The notes under the pieces were generated by a model. It ran no database searches and was not told where the DNA came from. It saw only the letters and a program-made list of their open reading frames with translations. 64,000 nt of DNA from Robertmurraya andreesenii (GTDB taxonomy: Bacteria > Bacillota > Bacilli > Bacillales > Cytobacillaceae). Location of the stretch: assembly GCF_030813005.1 (NCBI RefSeq), contig NZ_JAUSTU010000001.1, forward strand, positions 310,001 through 374,000, written 5' to 3'. A program made the translations under genes and the position numbers. Position 1 is the first letter of the stretch; each line of letters opens with the position of its first letter. Shown here piece by piece: positions 9,265-18,456 of this stretch.

Positions 9265-10638
9265 TTGCAAAAGGAAACAAATAAGAAATTAGTGATCGTT
9301 GCCCTCTTAATTGCAACTTTTTTGACGGCGATTGAAGGGACGATAGTCAGTACGGCAATGCCAAGAATTGTGGAAGATTTAGGAGGAAGTCATCTATATA
9401 CATGGGTGATTTCAATCTATTTATTGGCATTAGTTATCAGTACACCTGTATTTGGGAAGCTCGCTGATTTATACGGAAGAAAGCTGATGTTTACCATTGG
9501 TACGATTATTTTCCTTATTGGTTCAATGCTTTCAGGAATCTCGCAAACGATGGAACAATTGGTCATCTTCCGCCTAATTCAAGGAATTGGAGCGGGTGCT
9601 TTGGCGACGATTCCTTTTACGATTATTGGTGATGTGTTCGAGTTCAAGATGCGTGCAAAAATGCAGGGCTGGATGAGCAGTGTGTGGGGGATTGCCGGGA
9701 TTGTTGGACCGCTAGCGGGTGGAGTGATTGTCGATCAAATCACATGGCATTGGATTTTCTTTATGAATCTTCCATTTGGAATTATATCCTTATTCCTTCT
9801 TTGGACAGCTTTACAAGAAAACATTGAAAAGAAGAAGCAAATTATCGACTATGCTGGAATTATTACCTTTGCGATTTGTATGACCGCCTTTTTGTATGCG
9901 TTGACCTTGCTGAAGGATAATAAGCAGTTAACAGGAAATATTTCGCTTCTATTCATTATTGCAATTATTACCCTTGGAGTATTCTTTTGGATTGAAGCAA
10001 AAGGGAAGGAGCCGATGCTGCCGCTTTCCTTGTTCAAAAATCGCTTTATTACGATTTCGAATATCTCTGGATTTTTATTAGGATTTATTCTTGTTACGGT
10101 TACTTTCTATATTCCATTATGGGTGCAAGGGGTGACAGGCTTAAATGCTACCTATTCCGGAATTGCGATGATGCCGATGTCCCTCACATGGCCGATTGGT
10201 GCAATGGTATCGGGAAGACTGATGAGTAAGAGGTCGATCGGTAGTATTACCTTAACCGGGATTGCCGTTGTGATCGTCAGCTGTATCATGCTCGTATTCT
10301 TTAATACGGAAACAACGATTCCATGGATGCTGGTCGTAACAGGAGTGATTGGTTTTGGCTTTGGCTTATCCCTTACTGCTTTTACAGTTGCGGTTCAATC
10401 GGCTGTGGAATGGAAAATTCGAGGAGCAGCGATGGGATCGAATAACTTAATGAGAAATCTTGGGCAGGTCATTGGAATTGCGATTTCTGGTTTGTTATTG
10501 AGCGATGAGCTGAAGGGTCAAGCACTGGAATCAAGCTTGCATTCGGTTTTTATTTTGCTAACCGTGCTAGCAGTAGTTTCATTTGTTGTAACGAGCTTGC
10601 TTCTTAAGGAAAAAGAAACAGCATTAGTAACTGAGTAA
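9265..10638 (+). CDS. DHA2-family MFS multidrug efflux transporter (EmrB/QacA type)
   Basis: A 457-aa membrane protein with about 14 helices. It has the DHA2 motif AIEGTIVSTAMPRIVEDLGG in helix 1, motif A GKLADLYGRK after helix 2, and motif C-like residues around GIAGIVGPLAGG. Such pumps export drugs or toxic metabolites using the proton gradient. The frame is open from 9229, but the AAAAGGGGG site (9250-9256) fits the TTG at 9265 best; ATG 9244 is the alternative. A structured leader precedes it and a bidirectional terminator at 10812 separates it from narI. The substrate is unknown. Confidence 0.85.
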   Translation: MQKETNKKLVIVALLIATFLTAIEGTIVSTAMPRIVEDLGGSHLYTWVISIYLLALVISTPVFGKLADLYGRKLMFTIGTIIFLIGSMLSGISQTMEQLVIFRLIQGIGAGALATIPFTIIGDVFEFKMRAKMQGWMSSVWGIAGIVGPLAGGVIVDQITWHWIFFMNLPFGIISLFLLWTALQENIEKKKQIIDYAGIITFAICMTAFLYALTLLKDNKQLTGNISLLFIIAIITLGVFFWIEAKGKEPMLPLSLFKNRFITISNISGFLLGFILVTVTFYIPLWVQGVTGLNATYSGIAMMPMSLTWPIGAMVSGRLMSKRSIGSITLTGIAVVIVSCIMLVFFNTETTIPWMLVVTGVIGFGFGLSLTAFTVAVQSAVEWKIRGAAMGSNNLMRNLGQVIGIAISGLLLSDELKGQALESSLHSVFILLTVLAVVSFVVTSLLLKEKETALVTE

Positions 10639-10658
10639 AAACATTTGGATTTCTTGCA

Positions 10659-10678
10659 TTTGAACGAAACCCAATAGC
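10659..10678 (+). repeat. Dispersed 20-bp repeat, copy 1
   Basis: TTTGAACGAAACCCAATAGC. It differs at 2 of 20 positions from copy 2 at 10711. It overlaps a small hairpin (ACCCAATA with TATTGGGT). Confidence 0.6.
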
Positions 10679-10710
10679 TCTTATTGGGTATAACCTGCGG
10701 AATTCAATTG

Positions 10711-10730
10711 TTTGAACAATACCCAATAGC
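10711..10730 (+). repeat. Dispersed 20-bp repeat, copy 2
   Basis: TTTGAACAATACCCAATAGC, only 33 bp after copy 1. A further copy lies 15 kb away at 25620. Its 3' side forms a small hairpin (AGCCA with TGGCT). Confidence 0.6.
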
Positions 10731-10811
10731 CAATAATGGCTTGCTTTTTAAAATTTCCTAACCCATCCATAATAAATCTCTATTACAAAGTATTTTTATG
10801 ATGGCAAATAT

Positions 10812-10858
10812 AAAGGCTTTCCAAACAGATAGGGTAACTGTCTTTTGGAAAGCCTTTT
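10812..10858. terminator. Bidirectional terminator between the MFS gene and narI
   Basis: A 14-bp stem AAAGGCTTTCCAAA with TTTGGAAAGCCTTT, with T-rich sequence on the plus side and A-rich on the other. It sits between convergent genes and can serve both. Confidence 0.8.
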
Positions 10859-10898
10859 CTGGGGCTTATCAGAATCAGACAGCCCCATCTTCTATTAT

Positions 10899-11588
10899 CT
10901 ATAGATTTTGCTGTCTTGGTCCACGCTTACGGTAAATGACATAGCTTCGGGATAAATAACGAAGCGGTGCACTAAATACATGGACAAGGCGGGTAAACGG
11001 CCATGCCGCAAAAATTCCAAATACAGCAAGAATATGAATTTTGAACCAAAGTGGAACATCAGCCATCAGACTGGCATCCGCGCGGAAGGTAAGAACTCCC
11101 CTTAGCCAAGGTCCAATCGTTGTCCGATAATCAAATCCTTGAGAGTCGATATTAAGGAATGTTGCAGACATTCCCGATAAGACGACAATCACCAAACAGA
11201 TTAAACTAACCCAGTCGCCTTTTGTACTGGTTACGACAAGACGCCTTACGGTCATGCGTCGGTAACAAAGGATTAGAAGCCCAATTGCTGCTGCGATCCC
11301 GGCAGGAATTCCTCCAATTAGGGCGATGGTGTGATATTGATGCTCCGACACTCCCATAGTCTCATAGACTTCAATCGGAATTAATAGCCCCATCACATGT
11401 CCACCAAATACAAAGATAATTCCCCAATGAAAAAGATTGCTACCTATTCGAAGCAATTTCTTTTCCAGAAGCTCACTGGACTTTGATGTCCACCCAAACT
11501 GATCATGCTGATAACGATATATATGCCCGCCGATAAAGATCGTTAGGACGATATAGGGGAGGACTACCCATAAAAACTGTTCGTACAT
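10899..11588 (-). CDS. narI: Respiratory nitrate reductase gamma subunit NarI
   Basis: A 229-aa cytochrome b subunit with five transmembrane helices. It anchors NarGH to the inner membrane and passes electrons from menaquinol through two haems b. Candidate haem ligands are the histidines in HWGIIFVFGGHVMG (about residues 54 and 63) and those in KIHIL and LVHVFS near residues 184 and 202. It is the last gene of narGHJI. Its start at 11588 lies inside narJ, a 25-nt overlap suggesting translational coupling. Length is normal for the family. Confidence 0.95.
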   Translation of the reverse strand: MYEQFLWVVLPYIVLTIFIGGHIYRYQHDQFGWTSKSSELLEKKLLRIGSNLFHWGIIFVFGGHVMGLLIPIEVYETMGVSEHQYHTIALIGGIPAGIAAAIGLLILCYRRMTVRRLVVTSTKGDWVSLICLVIVVLSGMSATFLNIDSQGFDYRTTIGPWLRGVLTFRADASLMADVPLWFKIHILAVFGIFAAWPFTRLVHVFSAPLRYLSRSYVIYRKRGPRQQNL

Positions 11589-12139
11589 ATTTCTTCGCTC
11601 CTCCTTACGGCCTTTGTAATGCCCGCTTCCTTAAGAGCAAGCATCATTGCCTTCATAATGTGACCATAAAGGTTCTGTTTCGGATCTAATTTTGATTCGA
11701 TTTCTTTAATATTTTCCAAGTATCGGTCAAAAATAGGTCTAAATGTTTCCTGCTCAACCTGGCTCGCAAATTCAAGCATTACTGGGAGATAATCAGGGAG
11801 TTCTTTATCTGTTACATGAAATCCATGCAATTTATAATAGTTTTTCAAGAATAAAAGGTCCATGCCTCTTTCTCTTTGCTCTCCATTGGTCATGTACGTA
11901 ACGTAAAGATTTGTTTTCTTACCGAAATCGAATGTATCCACATAGGTAGAAATAAAATCAGCCGTTGATAGAATTGTAGCTTTATTTAGAAATTGCTGAA
12001 GCTCTTCTTTTAATTTGGAGTTTGATAAAGAATCAAGCTCTTCTTGGAGATCCTCAAGCGACTCAATAAATTCTTGGTTGGGATAACTCAATAAATACGA
12101 GCAAAATTGAAAACCTAGCTTAATTTCCTGTTCAATCAT
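11564..12139 (-). CDS. narJ: Nitrate reductase molybdenum-cofactor assembly chaperone NarJ
   Basis: A 191-aa soluble TorD/NarJ-family chaperone that holds apo-NarG for cofactor insertion and is not part of the final enzyme. It shows the family layout of a helical N-terminus (LGFQFCSYLLSYPNQEF), FDFGKKTNLYVTYMTNGEQRERG in shortened form, and the LPDYLPVMLEF block. The frame runs back to 12385 through a palindromic spacer, but the ATG at 12139 with GGTGGTG upstream gives the normal family start. It lies 112 bp after narH, an unusually long gap for this operon, filled by palindromes. Confidence 0.93.
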   Translation of the reverse strand: MIEQEIKLGFQFCSYLLSYPNQEFIESLEDLQEELDSLSNSKLKEELQQFLNKATILSTADFISTYVDTFDFGKKTNLYVTYMTNGEQRERGMDLLFLKNYYKLHGFHVTDKELPDYLPVMLEFASQVEQETFRPIFDRYLENIKEIESKLDPKQNLYGHIMKAMMLALKEAGITKAVRRSEEICTNSFYG

Positions 12140-12167
12140 GCTTTCACCACCCATTTCAATTATTTGA

Positions 12168-12202
12168 GTCAAAAGTGTCCACTCCATATGGACACTTTTG
12201 AC
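12168..12202. repeat. Perfect palindromic hairpin between narH and narJ
   Basis: Arms of 14 bp, GTCAAAAGTGTCCA (12168-12181) and TGGACACTTTTGAC (12189-12202), enclose a 7-nt loop. No T tract follows on the minus strand. It is adjacent to further palindromic GGTACC-containing sequence at 12203-12248. Confidence 0.8.
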
Positions 12203-12248
12203 AAAAAGTCCACCGGCGGTACCTGGTACCACTTGGAAGGGGTACCAC
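12203..12248. repeat. GGTACC-rich palindromic spacer
   Basis: Three GGTACC hexamers occur within about 30 bp, arranged as short inverted repeats (GGTACCTGGTACC at 12218-12230, GGGGTACCACC at 12239-12249). It resembles REP-like intergenic elements of Bacillus chromosomes and separates narH from narJ together with the adjacent hairpin. Confidence 0.5.
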
Positions 12249-12251
12249 CTA

Positions 12252-13718
12252 TTAGAGTGTTCCGCATGCGCCTGGGCCGCCGGCGAAGGCAAGACCACAG
12301 CTACCTTGCTCATCGTAAAGGTCAGCGACTTCTTCACGATGGGATGCTGGGATAACGAAACGGTCTTCATATTTGGCAATCGCAAGGAGGCGATACATGT
12401 CCTTAATATCCTGCTCGCTTAAGCCTAGGTCTTTCACAATATCCACATTTGGAGTCTTATTTGTTTGTACACTTCTCATATACGTTCTCATAACCGCCAT
12501 TTTCTTTAATACGTTGCGGATGTGAGACTCATCTCCGGCTGTAAGAAGATTGGCCAAATATTCAATTGGAATTCTCATTTGATCGATCGCTGGGAAGATG
12601 TCCTCCGCATTTGAGCTGCTTCCAACCCCTTCAAACATGTTCATGATTGGGCTTAGTGGTGGAATATACCAAACCATTGGCATCGTGCGATATTCAGGAT
12701 GTAGCGGTAGGGCAATTTTCCAATCGATGATCATTTTGTAAATAGGTGATTTCTGAGCAGCCTCAATGAATTCCATTGGAATGCCTTCCTTTTTGGCCTC
12801 AGCAATAACTTCAGGATCATGAGGATCAAGGAAAATATCTAATTGTGCATGATACAGATCCTTTTCATCGGCAAGAGCCGCTTCCTCAACCTTATCCGCA
12901 TCATAGAGCATTACACCAAGATAACGAATCCGACCTACACAGGTCTCAGAACAAATCGTTGGCATACCAGCTTCAATTCTTGGGAAGCATAGCGTACACT
13001 TCTCTGCTTTATTTGTTTGCCAGTTAAAATATACTTTCTTATATGGACAGGAAGTAACACAATGTCTCCAAGCACGGCAAGCGTTCTGGTCAACAAGGAC
13101 GATCCCGTCTTCATCGCGTTTGTACATCGCTCCTGAAGGACAGGCACTTACACAAGCAGGGTTTATACAGTGTTCACAAATTCTTGGAAGATACATCATG
13201 AATACATCTTCAAATTCAGTGCGAATTTGGTTTTCCATTTTCTCTACGTTCGGATCTTGAAGGCCAGTAATATGGCCGCCAGCAAGGTCATCCTCCCAGT
13301 TTGGTCCCCAGAGAATTTCCATGAAATCACCAGTCAGAGACGACTTTGGACGAGCCACAGGCTGAACTTTACGCTCTGGACTATTGGTTAATGTTTCATA
13401 ATCGTAGTTCCATGGTTCATAGTAATCATCGATTTCTGGAAGATCTGGATTATAAAACAAATTGAGTAATCGCTTCATTTTGGAGCCTGATTTAAGCTGA
13501 AGCTTGCCGTTTTTCACTTCCCAACCGCCGCGATACTTCTCCTGGTCCTCCCAACGCTTTGGATAGCCGATACCTGGCTTTGTTTCCACGTTGTTGAAGT
13601 ACATATATTCCGCACCTGGACGGTTCGTCCAGGTGTTTTTACAGGTTACACTACATGTATGACAGCCAATACATTTATCTAAATTCATGACCATCCCAAT
13701 TTGAGCTTTAATCTTCAA
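12252..13718 (-). CDS. narH: Respiratory nitrate reductase beta subunit NarH
   Basis: A 488-aa iron-sulfur subunit that wires NarI to NarG. Cysteine clusters are visible at the N-terminus (NLDKCIGCHTCSVTCKN), then CEHCINPACVSACPSGAMYK, the CRAWRHCVTSCPYKK block with the Trp typical of the 3Fe-4S site, and CTLCFPRIEAG. The frame is open to 13754, but AAGGAGG (13728-13734) serves the TTG at 13718, giving a product of normal length that begins KIKAQIGMVMNLDKC after the initiator. It overlaps narG by 11 nt, so translation is probably coupled. Confidence 0.95.
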   Translation of the reverse strand: MKIKAQIGMVMNLDKCIGCHTCSVTCKNTWTNRPGAEYMYFNNVETKPGIGYPKRWEDQEKYRGGWEVKNGKLQLKSGSKMKRLLNLFYNPDLPEIDDYYEPWNYDYETLTNSPERKVQPVARPKSSLTGDFMEILWGPNWEDDLAGGHITGLQDPNVEKMENQIRTEFEDVFMMYLPRICEHCINPACVSACPSGAMYKRDEDGIVLVDQNACRAWRHCVTSCPYKKVYFNWQTNKAEKCTLCFPRIEAGMPTICSETCVGRIRYLGVMLYDADKVEEAALADEKDLYHAQLDIFLDPHDPEVIAEAKKEGIPMEFIEAAQKSPIYKMIIDWKIALPLHPEYRTMPMVWYIPPLSPIMNMFEGVGSSSNAEDIFPAIDQMRIPIEYLANLLTAGDESHIRNVLKKMAVMRTYMRSVQTNKTPNVDIVKDLGLSEQDIKDMYRLLAIAKYEDRFVIPASHREEVADLYDEQGSCGLAFAGGPGACGTL

Positions 13719-16700
13719 GCCAATCAACCTCCTTGAGTTTACGGATGACCACATTTACGTCACGTTGATTTCCTGTTGGTCCGTAATAGTTAAAGCCATA
13801 GCTTAGCTGTGCATAGCCACCGATCATATGGGTAGGCTTCACATAAATTCTTGTTGGGCTATTATGAGTACCTCCGCGATTGCTGGTAAGGTTTGTACCT
13901 GGTACGTTAATATGTCGGTCCTGAGCGTGATGCATAAAGGCCATTCCTCTTGGAATTCTGTGTGAGACAACCGCTCTTGCAACGACGACACCGTTGCGGT
14001 TAAAGCACTCGATCCAATCATTATCTAGAACGCCAACATCAGCGGCATCATCCTTGTTCATCCATACGGTTGGACCACCGCGGAAAAGGGTGAGCATTGG
14101 TTGTGAATCAAAATACATACTGTGAATCGACCACTTATTATGCGGTGTTAAGTAGTTCAGAACAATTTCTTTGCCTTCCTCTTCAGGACGGTTTTTCTTA
14201 AATGGTTTATGTTGAAGAATTGGCTTAAAGGTGGCCATTGCTTCTCCAAATTCCTGCATCGTTTCATGATCAATATAGAATGACTGTCTTCCCGTAATCG
14301 TTCTCCAAGGAATAAGTCGTTCAACATTGGTTGTAAATGGTGAATAACGTCGTCCACCTTTTTCAGAACCACTAAAAGCAGGGGAGGTGATCACCGTTTT
14401 TGGCTGAGCTGTAATTTGGGCAAATGTAAAACATTCTTCTTCCCGTTCAGCAGCTAAGTCGACTAGTTCAAGATCTGTTTTCTTCTCAAGTGCTTCCCAT
14501 GCTTTAACCGCCATTCTTCCGTTTGAAGTAGAAGAAAGAGTTAGTACTGCTTCACATGCACTTTTGGCCGTTTCAATGCTAGGACAGCCATCACCGATTC
14601 CACCTTGGTGAGTTCCAAGAACCTTCTTCAATTTTTCATATTCTTCTTCTGCGGACCATGTAATTCCCTTTATTCCATATGGAGCGTTCTTGACATTTGG
14701 TCCTAAAGTGATCATTTTGTCATAAATAAGCTTGTAATCCCTCTCAACGACATGGATCTGTGGCATCGTTTTCCCAGGAATCGGCTCGCATTCGCCTTTA
14801 CTCCAGTCCTTCACGATTCCAAGCGGCTGTGCTAGCTCCTGCGGTGTATCATGGAGCAATGGTGTAGCTACAACCTCTTTTAGTGGTTCCATTTCTAGTT
14901 CAGCAGCCATTTCTGATACGTTTTTGGCAATTGATTTGAAAATCTCCCAGTCTGAACGTGATTCCCATGGTGTTGAAACAGCTGGATTAAATGGATGGAT
15001 AAATGGATGCATATCCGTACTGTTCAAATCATGTTTTTCATACCAGGTTGCTGCCGGTAAAATAATGTCTGAATATAGTCCTGTACCTGCCATACGGAAA
15101 TCAAGATCAATGAGTAAATCGAGTTTTCCTTCAGCCGCCTTGTCATGCCACTTAATTTCTTCAGGGCGCAGGCTGTCATCATCATCATTTAATACTCCGC
15201 TTTGTGCTCCTAGTAAATGCTTTAAGAAATATTCATGTCCTTTTCCAGAACTAGAAATAAGGTTTGAACGCCAAACAAATAGATTTCTAGGGAAGTTTAC
15301 AGGATTATCCGGATCTTCTATCGCGAACTGTAATTTGCGGTCTTTTAGTTTTGCTGCTACATATTTTCCGACTTCCTCAGGTGTATTAGCCCCAGCTTGT
15401 TCAGCCTCTTTGTAGAGGTCAATGGTGTTTTGATCAAATGTAGGGTAAGAAGGAAGCCAGCCAAGTCTTGCTGCCATAACGTTATAATCGGCATAATGAT
15501 CGTAGCGGGCTTTGTCATACAATGGTGAAATATGATCACTTACTGGATGCTCTTCATAACGCCACTGGTCTGTTGAAAAATAGAAAAATGACGTTCCGTT
15601 TTGAAGCTTAGCTGGACCTGACCAGTCTTTTGCTGTTGCAATCGTTTGCCAGCCCTCAACAGGTCGGAGCTTCTCTTGACCAACATAGTGAGCCCAGCCA
15701 CCACCATTCACACCTTGTGCACCGACAAATAGAACAAGATTTAAGACGGCGCGATAAATCGTATCGGCATTGAACCAGTGATTGATTCCCGCACCGACGA
15801 TGATCATGGAGCGACCATTTGTATCAAGGGCATTTTGGGCAAACTCTCGAGCAATTTGTGTGACTAGTTCTGGTTTAACACCAGTAATTTTTTCCTGCCA
15901 TTCAGGTGTGAAAATCGAATCGTTCATCGAAGTTCCACCAAGTCCACGGTCAACCCCATAGTTTGCAAGTGTAAGGTCGTAGACGGTTGTTGTATAGAAG
16001 ACCTCTCCATTTACCTCTACTTTTTTCATTGGGACGTTTCGATAAAGAATTTGATTGCCTTCATGGGAAAAATAAGGAAGCTTCACAGTTGCGATTTCTT
16101 CTTCGATTCCTTCGAAAGACAATCTTGGATCGATTTTTTCTTCGGTTTCTTCGTCGATCATTTTAAGATTCCATTTTGCTTTGTCTTCCCAGCGAGCGCC
16201 CATCGTTCCATGAGGAATCACCAATTTGCCGTTCAGATTGTTGAAAAGGACAGGCTTAAACTCACCGTTTTCAGTTGCTTTACCAAGGTCGGCAGCATTT
16301 AGGAAGCGATCAGGAATGAACTGCTCCCCGTCTTTTTTCAAGGTCACAACAAATGGGAAATCAGTATATTGCTTCGCATAGCTGATAAAGTAGTCATGCT
16401 GATTCTCTACATAGAATTCTTTCAAAATGACATGGCCCATCGCCATGGCAACGGCCCCATCCGTTCCTTGCTTGACCTTCATCCAATCATCAGAAAACTT
16501 GGTGGACTCCGCGTAATCAGGGCTGACTGAAACAACCTTTGTCCCACGATAGCGAACTTCTGCAAGGAAATGGGCATCAGGTGTCCGTGTTTGCGGAACG
16601 TTTGAACCCCATGTCATGATGTAGCCGGAATTATACCAGTCACTGCTTTCAGGCACGTCCGTTTGATCGCCCCAAATTTGTGGGGAGGCAGGAGGGAGGT

Positions 16701-17376
16701 CCGCATACCAATCATAGAAGCTTAGCATTGGTCCGCCCATTAGAGACATGAAGCGAGAGCCTGATGCGTAGCTAATCATCGACATCGCTGGAATCGGTGT
16801 GAACCCGACATTTCGATCTGGGCCATATTTGATGATGGTGTAAAGTAGGGATGCCGAAATAAGCTTTAATACTTCATGCCATTCTGCTCGCACCAATCCG
16901 CCTTTTCCTCTTGCTTGCTTGTATGTCTTTGCCTTTTCAGGATTTTCAACAATGCTCTTCCATGCTTCTAAAGGATTTGAATTTACCTTTAAAGCCTCAC
17001 GCCACATGTCTAAAAGAACGCCACGGATGTATGGGTATTTAACACGCAGCGGGCTGTAAAGATACCAAGAAAAGCTCGCACCACGGGGGCAACCACGTGG
17101 TTCAAAATCTGGCATATCTGGACCTGTTGATGGGTAGTCAAGCTTTTGACCTTCCCAGGTGACAATGCCGTCCTTTACGTAAATATCCCAGCTGCATGAA
17201 CCTGTACAGTTAACGCCGTGGGTAGAACGTACAACCTTGTCATGCTGCCATCTCTGGCGGTACGCTTGCTCCCAATCACGATTTTCATAGGTTGTTTGGC
17301 TATGGTTATTGGATTGTTTTTCAACTGGAGTTAAGTATTTTAAACGATTTTGTAAAGGTGATCGTTTCTTTTTCAT
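13708..17376 (-). CDS. narG: Respiratory nitrate reductase alpha subunit NarG
   Basis: A 1222-aa molybdopterin enzyme that reduces nitrate to nitrite on the cytoplasmic face. The FS0 cluster ligands are His53, Cys57, Cys61 and Cys96 (HGVNCTGSCSW and RGCPRG). The molybdenum ligand Asp lies in DQTDVPESSDWYNS. No Tat signal is present, as usual for NarG. The ATG at 17376 follows AAGGAG. It is first in narGHJI and lies downstream of an Fnr box on the minus strand. Full length, with no sign of damage. Confidence 0.97.
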   Translation of the reverse strand: MKKKRSPLQNRLKYLTPVEKQSNNHSQTTYENRDWEQAYRQRWQHDKVVRSTHGVNCTGSCSWDIYVKDGIVTWEGQKLDYPSTGPDMPDFEPRGCPRGASFSWYLYSPLRVKYPYIRGVLLDMWREALKVNSNPLEAWKSIVENPEKAKTYKQARGKGGLVRAEWHEVLKLISASLLYTIIKYGPDRNVGFTPIPAMSMISYASGSRFMSLMGGPMLSFYDWYADLPPASPQIWGDQTDVPESSDWYNSGYIMTWGSNVPQTRTPDAHFLAEVRYRGTKVVSVSPDYAESTKFSDDWMKVKQGTDGAVAMAMGHVILKEFYVENQHDYFISYAKQYTDFPFVVTLKKDGEQFIPDRFLNAADLGKATENGEFKPVLFNNLNGKLVIPHGTMGARWEDKAKWNLKMIDEETEEKIDPRLSFEGIEEEIATVKLPYFSHEGNQILYRNVPMKKVEVNGEVFYTTTVYDLTLANYGVDRGLGGTSMNDSIFTPEWQEKITGVKPELVTQIAREFAQNALDTNGRSMIIVGAGINHWFNADTIYRAVLNLVLFVGAQGVNGGGWAHYVGQEKLRPVEGWQTIATAKDWSGPAKLQNGTSFFYFSTDQWRYEEHPVSDHISPLYDKARYDHYADYNVMAARLGWLPSYPTFDQNTIDLYKEAEQAGANTPEEVGKYVAAKLKDRKLQFAIEDPDNPVNFPRNLFVWRSNLISSSGKGHEYFLKHLLGAQSGVLNDDDDSLRPEEIKWHDKAAEGKLDLLIDLDFRMAGTGLYSDIILPAATWYEKHDLNSTDMHPFIHPFNPAVSTPWESRSDWEIFKSIAKNVSEMAAELEMEPLKEVVATPLLHDTPQELAQPLGIVKDWSKGECEPIPGKTMPQIHVVERDYKLIYDKMITLGPNVKNAPYGIKGITWSAEEEYEKLKKVLGTHQGGIGDGCPSIETAKSACEAVLTLSSTSNGRMAVKAWEALEKKTDLELVDLAAEREEECFTFAQITAQPKTVITSPAFSGSEKGGRRYSPFTTNVERLIPWRTITGRQSFYIDHETMQEFGEAMATFKPILQHKPFKKNRPEEEGKEIVLNYLTPHNKWSIHSMYFDSQPMLTLFRGGPTVWMNKDDAADVGVLDNDWIECFNRNGVVVARAVVSHRIPRGMAFMHHAQDRHINVPGTNLTSNRGGTHNSPTRIYVKPTHMIGGYAQLSYGFNYYGPTGNQRDVNVVIRKLKEVDWLED

Positions 17377-17459
17377 GGAAAATCACTCCTTATTTTGTTT
17401 TGACTGTTATTTGGAATGCCTGACTAAACTTACTTTAACAATGCGTAAACAATAGAAGC

Positions 17460-17475
17460 TGTAAAGTACTTCACA
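17460..17475 (-). promoter_or_regulatory. Fnr box upstream of narG
   Basis: TGTAAAGTACTTCACA matches TGTGA-N6-TCACA with one mismatch. A TAAAGT-like -10 lies around 17432-17437 on the minus strand, placing the box near -41.5 for narG transcription. This is the activator position for Fnr. Confidence 0.75.
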
Positions 17476-17485
17476 TTTTGGGGTC

Positions 17486-17501
17486 TGACACATATTTGTC
17501 A
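17486..17501. repeat. Short palindrome upstream of narG
   Basis: TGACA and TGTCA flank CATATT, within the wider context GGGGTCTGACAC. It lies just upstream of the narG Fnr box. It could be a second regulator site or a fragment of a Bacillus REP-like element; I cannot decide from sequence. Confidence 0.4.
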
Positions 17502-17556
17502 CATCCGGGGTTGACGGGAAAGGGAGTAGAGGTGGTTGGCAAAAGGACTCGTAGAA

Positions 17557-17585
17557 TTAAAAAAAGCTGACTCGAGAGTCAGCTT
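17557..17585 (-). terminator. Rho-independent terminator of fnr
   Basis: On the minus strand AAGCTGACT pairs with AGTCAGCTT and is followed by a run of seven T residues. Confidence 0.85.
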
Positions 17586-17649
17586 AATCCTATCCATTAT
17601 TCAAGCTATGTTGCTGGATTATGGTTAATCGCAATTGGTGAAAAGAACG

Positions 17650-18348
17650 TTATTCAATACTACAAAAAACAGCGGGACAATTTTCACAATCAATTTCTTT
17701 TTTAATATACTGGAGGTCATGAATCGTAATTTTCTTTTTCTCTATTGAGATAACGCCTTTTCGTTTGAGTTCATTCAATAAATGATTCGTACTTTCCCGT
17801 GTTGTTCCACAGAAATTGCCAAGCTCCTGATTGGTTAAGGGAAGATCAATTAAAATACCATCCTCCTGCTCAACCCCATAGCTATTTGTCATCCGAATTA
17901 AGGTAGAGTAGAGAGCTCCTTTTTTACCGTAAAGAACGAGATCACGGAACTTCATTTGTGTTTTTCTAAAGTGGTCACTCATCCATTTGATAAACTCAAA
18001 GCCGAGGGCACTATCTTGAAAAATTTTCTCTTCGATCATTTCTTTTTTTATTACCGCGATTTCTCCATCCTCAAGCATCAATGCACTAAGAAGGTATTTA
18101 GGTGAATTCGTGAACAAGGTTAATTCTCCACAAATGTCATTTTCGCTGCAGATTCTTAAGGAAAGCTCGCGGCCATCTGCGGTGATTTTACTTATTTGAA
18201 TTTTCCCCGAAATGACTAAATACAGCTCGCCAGCATCCTGACCTTCTTGGAACAAATATTGTCCTTTTTCCACTTGAATGATTCTATCCGCAATATGAAG
18301 TAATTCTTTTATCTCAATTGATTTTGTAGGTTTCAGCGTGTTAGGCAT
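17650..18348 (-). CDS. fnr: Anaerobic regulator Fnr
   Basis: A 232-aa CRP/FNR-family activator that senses oxygen through an iron-sulfur cluster. It has a cyclic-nucleotide-binding-type barrel (about residues 20-115), a dimer helix, and a helix-turn-helix around NQELGNFCGTTRESTNHLLN. The C-terminal CENCPAVFC supplies three cysteines, as in B. subtilis Fnr, where an aspartate is the fourth ligand; the matching Asp is in KFRDLVLYGKKG. The frame extends to an ATG at 18366, but GGTGGGG fits the ATG at 18348 better. It is divergent from narK. A TGCTAAAAT extended -10 lies at 18398-18406 on the minus strand. Confidence 0.92.
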   Translation of the reverse strand: MPNTLKPTKSIEIKELLHIADRIIQVEKGQYLFQEGQDAGELYLVISGKIQISKITADGRELSLRICSENDICGELTLFTNSPKYLLSALMLEDGEIAVIKKEMIEEKIFQDSALGFEFIKWMSDHFRKTQMKFRDLVLYGKKGALYSTLIRMTNSYGVEQEDGILIDLPLTNQELGNFCGTTRESTNHLLNELKRKGVISIEKKKITIHDLQYIKKEIDCENCPAVFCSIE

Positions 18349-18456
18349 TTTATCCCCACCTGACATTTTTTCGTATTCTTTTATTCTAACATATATTATT
18401 TTAGCACTTTATAGATGAAATATGGAAATATGAAATGTTTATGAACATGGTAAAAA

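Noticed and set aside
12140..12385. Upstream extension of NarJ to 273 aa
   Set aside because: It runs through palindromic spacer and narH sequence; the normal NarJ start with a usable ribosome binding site is at 12139.
14924..15415. 163-aa plus-strand frame inside narG
   Set aside because: It is antisense to well-conserved narG coding sequence with no ribosome binding site or family resemblance.
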